In this document: piece after piece, positions 1-4,885 of the stretch | How the letters are laid out: each line of letters begins with the position of its first letter | Numbering within the stretch: position 1 is the first letter of the stretch | Origin: Vulcanimicrobiota bacterium | GTDB taxonomy: Bacteria; Vulcanimicrobiota; Vulcanimicrobiia; Vulcanimicrobiales; Vulcanimicrobiaceae | Direction of reading: 5' to 3' | Length of the DNA stretch: 6,720 bases | Assembly (NCBI GenBank): GCA_003133185.1 | Contig: PKWF01000087.1 | Coordinates: 3,990-10,709, forward strand | Notes under the pieces: generated by a model | The model's database searches: none | The model's input: the letters and a program-made list of their open reading frames with translations, nothing else | Told to the model about the DNA's origin: nothing | Made by a program: the position numbers and the translations under genes

Positions 1-241
1 TGCCGATGCGAGCCGCCGGATGGATCTCGATTCCCGTGAGGAAGCGCGCGACGTTGGCTAAGAAGCGCGGCAGCAACGGAATTCCAGCGCGATAGAGCGC
101 GTGGTTGACGCGATGCGCGACGAGCGCGTGAAAACCGGGATACGAGAGGACGACGTCGAGCCAGCCCCGTGCGGCGGGATCGCGCTCTAGCGGCGCCTGC
201 AGGTCGGCTTGTAACGTTTCGAACGCCTCATCCATTTCCAT
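1..241 (-). CDS. cysE: Serine O-acetyltransferase, N-terminal part (runs off left edge)
   Basis: Read on the minus strand from an ATG at 241-239, this gives 80 codons with no stop before the window ends. CysE acetylates L-serine with acetyl-CoA to O-acetylserine, the first step of cysteine synthesis in the cytoplasm. The visible part is the helical N-terminal domain. Residues 31-38 (VLSYPGFH), 43-50 (HRVNHALY), 56-68 (LLPRFLANVARFL) and 69-80 (TGIEIHPAARIG) match the family closely; the last opens the left-handed beta-helix of hexapeptide repeats. The catalytic His/Asp and the C-terminal regulatory tail lie outside the window, so feedback control by cysteine cannot be judged. It looks like the short bacterial form with little sequence before the VLSYPG motif. 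A weak Shine-Dalgarno (AAGGG, minus strand 254-250) lies 8 nt upstream of ATG. A TTG directly before the ATG and a second ATG at codon 3 are alternative starts. It is divergent from resB. Confidence 0.92.
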   Translation of the reverse strand, partial: MEMDEAFETLQADLQAPLERDPAARGWLDVVLSYPGFHALVAHRVNHALYRAGIPLLPRFLANVARFLTGIEIHPAARIG

Positions 242-323
242 CAATGTAACCCTTTTATCCGCATCGAGGTGACGCTCCGGTCATCCTTCGACAGGCTCAG
301 GATGACAACCGACAGAGCCTGTG

Positions 324-346
324 CTGAGCGCAGTCGAAGCGCTCAG
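324..346 (+). repeat. Strongest hairpin of the repeat cluster
   Basis: Eight perfect base pairs (CTGAGCGC / GCGCTCAG) enclose a 7-nt loop (AGTCGAA). No T-run follows (downstream is GATGACATTCC), so it does not look like an intrinsic terminator. It would lie in the 5' leader of resB if transcription starts upstream of the repeats. Confidence 0.6.
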
Positions 347-415
347 GATGACATTCCTTAGCGCCTGCGCGAAGCGCAGTCCTGAGCGAAGCGCGAAGCG
401 CCGAGTCGAAGGGCC

Positions 416-419
416 AGGA
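416..419 (+). promoter_or_regulatory. Apparent Shine-Dalgarno of resB, embedded in the last repeat copy
   Basis: AGGA lies 7 nt upstream of the GTG start at 427. It is the first half of the third AGGATGAC repeat octamer. It supports GTG 427 over the other in-frame GTG at 439, which has no purine-rich sequence before it. The frame is open upstream to a TGA at 349-351 but has no ATG or GTG in that stretch. Confidence 0.5.
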
Positions 420-426
420 TGACAAA

Positions 427-1773
427 GTGACGGCTGCAGTGCGCGGGCTCTACGGCGATTTTGTACGGACCTTTGGGAACGTACTCTTCGCCGTCTCGCT
501 TTTCGTCGTTTGGGGAGTGCTCACGCTGCTCGGTGTCGTCATCGATCAGGGGCGAGATCCGAACGCTTATTTTGAATCGTACGCGGCTCCTATCGCGCGT
601 GCGATCTTGCGCCTCAATCTCGACAACGTCTACCACTCACCGTGGTACGTCGGGATCATCGGTCTGATCCTCACATCTCTGGCGGTCTGTACGTTCAAGC
701 GAGTCGTTCCGGCGCGGCTCCCCGCGTTACGCCCCGTCAAGATTGAGAGCATTCCGCTCCACGCGTGCTTCGAGGCCGCCGGGGACGCCGATACCGTGCG
801 AAACCGCCTCGCCGAATTCTTCGCCTCTCGGGGCTGGCGCATTCGGGAGCGAATCTTTGGCGGCATCGAGTGGAGCTTTGCCGATAAACATAATTGGGCG
901 CGCCGAGGCGTGCTGATCGCGCATGCGGGCTTTGTGATTCTCGCGGCGGGTACGACGCTCTATTGGGCCCGCGGCTTTTCGGGCGAGATCGCGCTCCTCG
1001 ACGGCCAAACCTCGCAGATCTCCAATACCGGCGCGGTCATCCGACTCGACGATTTCGCTTATCGCATCGCGCCAACGCAAACCAAGAGCGGGATGGTCTA
1101 CCAGCCCATCGATTACGTTTCGCACGTTACGGTAAGCGGCAAGAACGGAATCCCTGCGCGCATGACGGTGCGCGTCAACCATCCGATCGATATCGACGAC
1201 ACGCTTTACTACCAGGCCAGCTACGGTTTCGGCATGCGTTTCTCCGTAACGCACGACGGACGGCGCGACGCGGCGCTCTCCCGCCGTACGCTGCTGGAGG
1301 GCGATTCCTTCGATCTCCCGGGATCCCAGCGCAGCGTTCTGTACGAGCGTTTCGCTCCGACCGTAGACAAGCAAACCGGCATGCCCACGGCCGATCCCCG
1401 CGTCAACGACCCCGCGGTCGTGCTAGGAGTCTCGGACGGCGGCGCGCCTCTGGGGGAGGCGCTCGTACCGCTTGGCTCCCGGATCGATCTTGGGGGCGGC
1501 TGGGGACTGGAACCGCAGAAGTACGTGATGTACAGCGGATTTCAGTATCGTCACGATCCCGGGGTGCCGCTCGTGGGGATCGGCGCGTTCGTCCTGCTGA
1601 CGGGGTTGATTATCTCCTTCTACTTCGTCCCGGCGCGGCTGTACGTACGCGTCGACGACGCCGGCGCGCACCGCTCGAGCGTCGGTCTGGCGGCGACCAC
1701 GGTGAAGGGCTACGACGTTTTCGAGAGCGAGTTTGCCCGATTGGTGGTAGCGTTGAAAGCGAATAATTTATGA
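427..1773 (+). CDS. resB: ResB/Ccs1 family cytochrome c maturation protein (System II)
   Basis: ResB and CcsA/ResC together form the System II (Ccs) synthetase, which moves heme to the outer face of the cytoplasmic membrane and attaches it to CxxCH apocytochromes. The 448-residue protein has the family's layout: membrane segments near 15-38, 72-91 and 160-180, a large extracytoplasmic region (about 181-377), a fourth membrane segment at 380-401 and a short cytoplasmic tail. Family motifs include VYHSPWY (68-74), the third-helix LIAHAGFVILAAG stretch (163-175), VNHPIDIDD...YYQASYG (250-267) and YSGFQYRHDPGVPLVGIG (369-386). H70 and H166 are candidates for the conserved heme-pathway histidine at or in the membrane; I cannot settle which. 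The start is GTG with AGGA 7 nt upstream; GTG at codon 5 is an alternative. The 3' end overlaps ccsA by 4 bp (ATGA), indicating translational coupling. The length is normal for the family and no lesion is seen. Confidence 0.95.
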   Translation: MTAAVRGLYGDFVRTFGNVLFAVSLFVVWGVLTLLGVVIDQGRDPNAYFESYAAPIARAILRLNLDNVYHSPWYVGIIGLILTSLAVCTFKRVVPARLPALRPVKIESIPLHACFEAAGDADTVRNRLAEFFASRGWRIRERIFGGIEWSFADKHNWARRGVLIAHAGFVILAAGTTLYWARGFSGEIALLDGQTSQISNTGAVIRLDDFAYRIAPTQTKSGMVYQPIDYVSHVTVSGKNGIPARMTVRVNHPIDIDDTLYYQASYGFGMRFSVTHDGRRDAALSRRTLLEGDSFDLPGSQRSVLYERFAPTVDKQTGMPTADPRVNDPAVVLGVSDGGAPLGEALVPLGSRIDLGGGWGLEPQKYVMYSGFQYRHDPGVPLVGIGAFVLLTGLIISFYFVPARLYVRVDDAGAHRSSVGLAATTVKGYDVFESEFARLVVALKANNL

Positions 1774-2606
1774 ACCTTCCCTGGGACGAGATCCTCATCG
1801 GCATTGCGTTGGGCGCGTACACTCTGGGCGCGCTCGCGCTGGTGATCTATTTCTTTTCGCAAGACGAGTCGTTCCGCAAGGCCGGCGTTCCGCTGGCAGT
1901 TCTCGGATGCGTCGCGCAGTTCGTCCAGCTCGCCGTGCGCTTCGAAACGACACATGTCTGGCCGCTGCTCAACCTGTACGGATCGCTCTCGTTCTTCTCG
2001 GCGATGTCGGTGGCTATCTACATCGGCTTTGCGTTTCGCTACCGGCTTTGGTTCGCGGGCGGGTTCGTGCTCGCGCTCGCAGCGATATTTCTCGCCTACG
2101 GGGTCACCTGGTACGAAGGAACGATGCCGCCGGTTCCATCGCTGCAATCCTACTGGGCCAAGATTCACGTGCCGATCGTCGTTTCGTCGTACGCCGCGTT
2201 CTTGGTCGCCTTCGTCTTCTCGTGCGTCTATCTGTTGAAGTACTACGCGGCGCGCTCGGGCACGGGCTCGACCGCACGCTGGCTGGCGTCTTTTCCGAGC
2301 CTCCCGCAGCTCGACGCGATCGTCTATCGCGCCGTCGCGATCGGTCTGCCGCTGATCTCCATCGGGATCATTACCGGCGCGATGTGGGCGCACGAGGCGT
2401 GGGGCGCATATTGGCAATGGGATCCTAAGGAGACGGCGGCCTTGTTCTCCTGGATCGTCTATCTCGCATACATGCATCTGCACACTCGCCACGCGTGGCG
2501 GGGGCTGCGCACGAACTGGGTCAGCGTCATCGGCTTCGCTTCGATCATTTTCTGCTATCTCGGGGTGAACATTTGGATATCGGGATTGCACAGCTACAAG
2601 GTGTGA
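1770..2606 (+). CDS. ccsA: CcsA/ResC family cytochrome c biogenesis protein with WWD domain
   Basis: This is the heme-handling partner of ResB in System II cytochrome c synthesis. The 278-residue polytopic protein has about eight membrane segments (roughly 8-29, 38-56, 67-88, 94-112, 133-157, 186-206, 222-238, 252-270). The tryptophan-rich WWD heme-binding motif is at 211-222 (WGAYWQWDPKET), in a predicted extracytoplasmic loop. H133 (SYWAKIHVP) and H274 (GLHSY) match the two conserved loop histidines flanking the WWD motif. H236 in YLAYMH is the likely conserved membrane histidine. All hallmark residues are present, so it should be functional. The ATG overlaps the resB stop (ATGA). No good Shine-Dalgarno precedes it, so translation is probably coupled to resB. 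HemX-type relatives share the fold, but the adjacent ResB makes the Ccs role the better call. Naming varies (CcsA, ResC, 'CcsB' in some databases). Confidence 0.95.
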   Translation: MNLPWDEILIGIALGAYTLGALALVIYFFSQDESFRKAGVPLAVLGCVAQFVQLAVRFETTHVWPLLNLYGSLSFFSAMSVAIYIGFAFRYRLWFAGGFVLALAAIFLAYGVTWYEGTMPPVPSLQSYWAKIHVPIVVSSYAAFLVAFVFSCVYLLKYYAARSGTGSTARWLASFPSLPQLDAIVYRAVAIGLPLISIGIITGAMWAHEAWGAYWQWDPKETAALFSWIVYLAYMHLHTRHAWRGLRTNWVSVIGFASIIFCYLGVNIWISGLHSYKV

Positions 2607-2696
2607 TCGAAGTCCTGGCGGGCTGCTGCAGGCAGAGGTTACAATGTCGCCAAATGAGCCTGCCACCCGTACCTACGCCCTTGGGGAGAAGCTATT
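2607..2696 (+). other. 90-bp gap between ccsA and the Rieske gene
   Basis: This is the only sizeable gap in the rightward cluster. It contains a TACAAT (2640-2645) that resembles a -10 box, but GGCGGG stands at the 17-bp-spaced -35 position, so an internal promoter is only a possibility. A 16-codon ATG frame (2654-2704) ends at a TGA just inside the Rieske gene, overlapping its TTG start in another frame. It lacks a clear ribosome binding site and may be chance. No hairpin followed by a T-run is visible, so read-through from ccsA is plausible. Confidence 0.4.
2683..2688 (+). promoter_or_regulatory. Shine-Dalgarno deciding the TTG start of the Rieske gene
   Basis: GGGGAG lies 8 nt before the TTG at 2697. 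The frame has no ATG or GTG between the upstream in-frame stop (TGA 2655-2657) and this TTG. The next in-frame ATG is at codon 26, inside the signal sequence after the twin-arginine pair, so the TTG start is well supported. Confidence 0.75.
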
Positions 2697-3350
2697 TTGT
2701 CTGACTCGAATGCCGGCGCGGCCAGCGATGCTGCGGCCCAAAGCGCCGACGAAGTCAGCCGCCGGACCTTCATGGCGAACGCGACGCTGACCATTGGCGG
2801 GATCGTCGGAGTCGTACTGGCCGTACCGATCGTGGGGTCGCTGCTACCGCCCAAGAACGCCTCGAGCGGAAGCTGGGCGCCCCTGAGCACGCAGGAGCTC
2901 GACGCCCTGCAGAAGGCGACCGACAAGCCGGTCAAGCTGACGTTCACGCTCAAGTACAAAGACGGCTACCTGCCCGAGCAGAGCGCTCCCGAGTACGTCT
3001 GGGGCATTAAGATCGATCCTGCAAAATTTAAAGCCGCGCGCCCCGACATTTTCAACGGCGCGGGGGGAGCCGCGGACGTGCCGTACGACGCCGTCACCAT
3101 GGGCTTCGTGATCTTCAGCCCGATCTGCCCGCATTTGGGTTGCTATTACAACTGGAACGACGCGCAGAACCGGTTCATGTGCCCCTGCCACGGGTCGCAA
3201 TATACCTTCGACGGAACGCACATCGCAGGCCCCGCGCCACGCGGCTTGGACCCATTGCCGTTTCGCGAACAAAACGGCGCAGCCGAGGTAACGTGGATCG
3301 TCTATCAGTCCAACACGCCGCAACGTATCGTCGTCTCCTATCAGGCATAG
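2697..3350 (+). CDS. qcrA: Rieske [2Fe-2S] protein of a bc/b6f-type complex
   Basis: This subunit takes the first electron from quinol at the outer quinol-oxidation site of cytochrome b and passes it to the c-type heme. The 217-residue protein starts with a polar N-terminus, a twin-arginine motif (SRRTFM, 21-26) and one membrane anchor (about 30-50), then a soluble extracytoplasmic domain. Cluster box I is C144-P-H146-L-G-C149 and box II is C162-P-C164-H165-G-S167. C144, H146, C162 and H165 should bind the cluster, and C149-C164 should form the usual disulfide. S167 and Y169 occupy the positions whose hydrogen bonds raise the potential in classical Rieske proteins. Box I has Pro where many bc1/b6f proteins have Thr. 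[12 protein letters not shown] (178-189) is the usual proline-rich closing loop. The start is TTG with a good Shine-Dalgarno. The cytochrome b gene begins 10 bp after its stop, so the two are surely co-transcribed. It could also be called petC. Confidence 0.96.
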   Translation: MSDSNAGAASDAAAQSADEVSRRTFMANATLTIGGIVGVVLAVPIVGSLLPPKNASSGSWAPLSTQELDALQKATDKPVKLTFTLKYKDGYLPEQSAPEYVWGIKIDPAKFKAARPDIFNGAGGAADVPYDAVTMGFVIFSPICPHLGCYYNWNDAQNRFMCPCHGSQYTFDGTHIAGPAPRGLDPLPFREQNGAAEVTWIVYQSNTPQRIVVSYQA

Positions 3351-3353
3351 GGA
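3349..3353 (+). promoter_or_regulatory. Shine-Dalgarno of the cytochrome b-c gene
   Basis: AGGGA overlaps the last two bases of the Rieske stop codon and lies 7 nt before ATG 3361. It fixes this start and ties translation of the two subunits together. Confidence 0.7.
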
Positions 3354-3360
3354 ATCGCTG

Positions 3361-4875
3361 ATGCTGAACTGGATCGAAAAACGAACCGGCTTCGTCTCGA
3401 TGACGAAGGACTTTCTCACCGAGGACGTACCCGGCGGCGCTAGCTATTGGTACGTCTTCGGAAGCGCGACGCTCTTCGCGATGATCGTGCAGATCACTAC
3501 CGGCATCTTTTTGACCTTCTTCTACGCGCCGTCCGCGGCGACCGCATGGGAATCGACGCGCGCGATTTATCTCAACCCCTACACGCACTTTTTGCTTTCC
3601 GTCCACTATTGGGGCTCCTCGGCGATGATCGCCCTGGTCTTCCTGCATCTGCTGCAAGTGCTCATTTGGGGCGCCTACAAATCGCCGCGCGAACTGCAAT
3701 GGGTCGTCGGCGTGCTCTTGCTGCTCGTCACCTTGGTACTCGGCCTCACGGGCTATCTATTGCCGTGGGACATGGATGCCTACTTTGCCTCGCAGGTCTC
3801 GCTCAACATAACCGGCCTCGCTCCGGGACTTGGCCCCGTTATCCAGCATATCGCGCAGGGCGGCGGCGCGATGGGCACCGCCACGATCAACCGTTTCTTC
3901 GGACTACACGTCTGGCTGATGCCGGCTGTGCTCGTGTTGCTCGTCGGCGCGCACTTGGCGATCTTTCGCCATAACGGCTCGGCTGGGCCGGTCGTCGAAG
4001 ACCCGCGCACGCTCAAGGTGGGGCGGTTCTGGCCGGATCAGATGTTTATGGACGGCGCGTTCTCGTTCATCGTCTTCGTCATCATCTGCTTTCTTGCGTT
4101 CGCATTTCCCCCATATCTGGACGCGAAGGCCGATCCGACCAAGTTCTTCGTGCCTTATCCCGCCTGGTATTTCTTATCGCTCTTCGGCCTGCTCGCACTC
4201 GTACCGCCCGAGCTTCATCTCGGTCCACTGACCATCGGCACGGAGTTAATCGCGACGATCGTCGTGCCCACGCTCTTCTTGGTGGTGGTTCTCCTGCTTC
4301 CGTGGCTGGACCGCAGCCGAACGCGGAGTTTCGCGGCGCGCTCGGGCATATTGTGGACGACTACGATCGTCGTTTGCACCATCGTCGGATTATCGATCTT
4401 CGCCCAAGTGACGACGATGGCCAAACAGGCCGCAGCGCCGGCCTCACCGCCGGAGTCGGTCGTACTGAGCGAAGCGGAGGCTGCGACGACATCAACCGCC
4501 GGCGCGCCAGGGGCCATTCCGGCTTCGAACGTGGGCGTCGCCGGCGCCACCAACGCCAATGGTGCAAAAGTCTTTGCTGCCAACTGCGCGAGCTGCCACG
4601 GAGCCCAGGGCCAGGGAACGCCGGGCGCATTTCCCCCGCTTGCCAACAATCCGGTCGTCACCGGCGATTCCCAAAAAGTAATTGGAATCCTGACCGCCGG
4701 CCTGCACGGCCAGATATCCGTGGGAGGAATGAGTTACAACGGACAGATGCCGGCGTGGAAAGGTCAGCTTTCGAATAAAGACATCGCCGACGTCATAACG
4801 TATATTCGCGGTGGCCTCGGAAGCAATCACGCCTCGGCCGTCACCGAAGCGCAAGTAGCAGCTTACAAGCCTTAG
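3361..4875 (+). CDS. qcrB: Cytochrome b (b6 plus subunit-IV type) fused to a C-terminal cytochrome c domain
   Basis: This is the catalytic core of a quinol:cytochrome c oxidoreductase, 504 residues. Residues 1-210 are cytochrome b6-like with four helices (about 31-57, 80-105, 114-134, 183-203). Heme ligands are H82/H96 (H-x13-H) and H183/H198 (H-x14-H, the b6-type spacing). GYLLPWD is at 131-137. Residues 211-350 resemble subunit IV, with three helices (about 231-251, 292-314, 329-349). Its quinol-site motif is P267-A-W-Y270 instead of PEWY. V32 aligns by eye with the cysteine that holds heme ci in b6f. An Ala/Pro/Ser/Thr-rich linker (about 355-400) leads to a cytochrome c domain with C409-A-S-C412-H413 and probable axial M463 (QMPAW). 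Seven helices with a cytoplasmic N-terminus put this domain outside, where heme attachment by ResB/CcsA occurs. No separate cytochrome c1 or f gene is in the window. The gene follows the Rieske gene by 10 bp. Its 3' end faces a convergent gene. Confidence 0.95.
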   Translation: MLNWIEKRTGFVSMTKDFLTEDVPGGASYWYVFGSATLFAMIVQITTGIFLTFFYAPSAATAWESTRAIYLNPYTHFLLSVHYWGSSAMIALVFLHLLQVLIWGAYKSPRELQWVVGVLLLLVTLVLGLTGYLLPWDMDAYFASQVSLNITGLAPGLGPVIQHIAQGGGAMGTATINRFFGLHVWLMPAVLVLLVGAHLAIFRHNGSAGPVVEDPRTLKVGRFWPDQMFMDGAFSFIVFVIICFLAFAFPPYLDAKADPTKFFVPYPAWYFLSLFGLLALVPPELHLGPLTIGTELIATIVVPTLFLVVVLLLPWLDRSRTRSFAARSGILWTTTIVVCTIVGLSIFAQVTTMAKQAAAPASPPESVVLSEAEAATTSTAGAPGAIPASNVGVAGATNANGAKVFAANCASCHGAQGQGTPGAFPPLANNPVVTGDSQKVIGILTAGLHGQISVGGMSYNGQMPAWKGQLSNKDIADVITYIRGGLGSNHASAVTEAQVAAYKP

Positions 4876-4885
4876 GACAACGTCA

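Larger units (their letters stand above)
280..423. repeat. Cluster of REP-like intergenic inverted repeats
   Basis: The octamer AGGATGAC occurs three times in the same orientation (299-306, 345-352, 416-423) and once inverted (GTCATCCT, 280-287). Between the copies lie variants of CTGAGCG and AGTCGAAG words. At least four perfect inverted repeats can be read: GTCATCCT 280-287 with 299-306; ACAGGCTC 291-298 with GAGCCTGT 315-322; CTGAGCGC 324-331 with GCGCTCAG 339-346; and CTGCGC 365-370 with GCGCAG 374-379 around a GAA loop. The three units are unequal in length and diverged, unlike a CRISPR array. The arrangement resembles dispersed palindromic intergenic elements (REP/MITE type) that accumulate in some bacterial genomes. 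Whether it is dispersed here cannot be seen from one window. No transposase is nearby. Confidence 0.8.
242..426. other. Divergent intergenic region between cysE and resB
   Basis: This 185-bp stretch must hold the promoters of both divergent genes, yet about 144 bp of it (280-423) is inverted-repeat sequence. Only 242-279 is free of repeat. It contains TTTTATCC (253-260), which could serve as a weak -10-like element on either strand (GGATAAAA on minus). I see no convincing -35 partner on either strand, so no promoter is called. No small protein gene is supported here. A minus-strand open frame crossing 358-636 is a shadow of resB. Confidence 0.6.

Noticed and set aside
324..379. Bidirectional terminator in the cysE-resB spacer
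   Set aside because: The genes diverge, so no terminator is needed there, and none of the hairpins is followed by a T-run on either strand.
280..423. Possible small CRISPR array
   Set aside because: The repeated unit is only about 8 bp, copy spacing is irregular (46 and 71 bp), one copy is inverted, and the intervening sequence is itself repeat-related. No cas gene is present.
894..1766. Plus-strand 290-codon frame inside resB
   Set aside because: Its composition is Arg/Ala/Gly-rich with no family motif, while the resB frame carries all the ResB signatures over the same bases.
1710..2666. Long minus-strand open frame (318 codons) opposite ccsA
   Set aside because: Its translation is Arg-rich, has no recognisable motif, and lies antisense to a clearly conserved membrane protein. 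It is a shadow of codon bias in GC-rich DNA.
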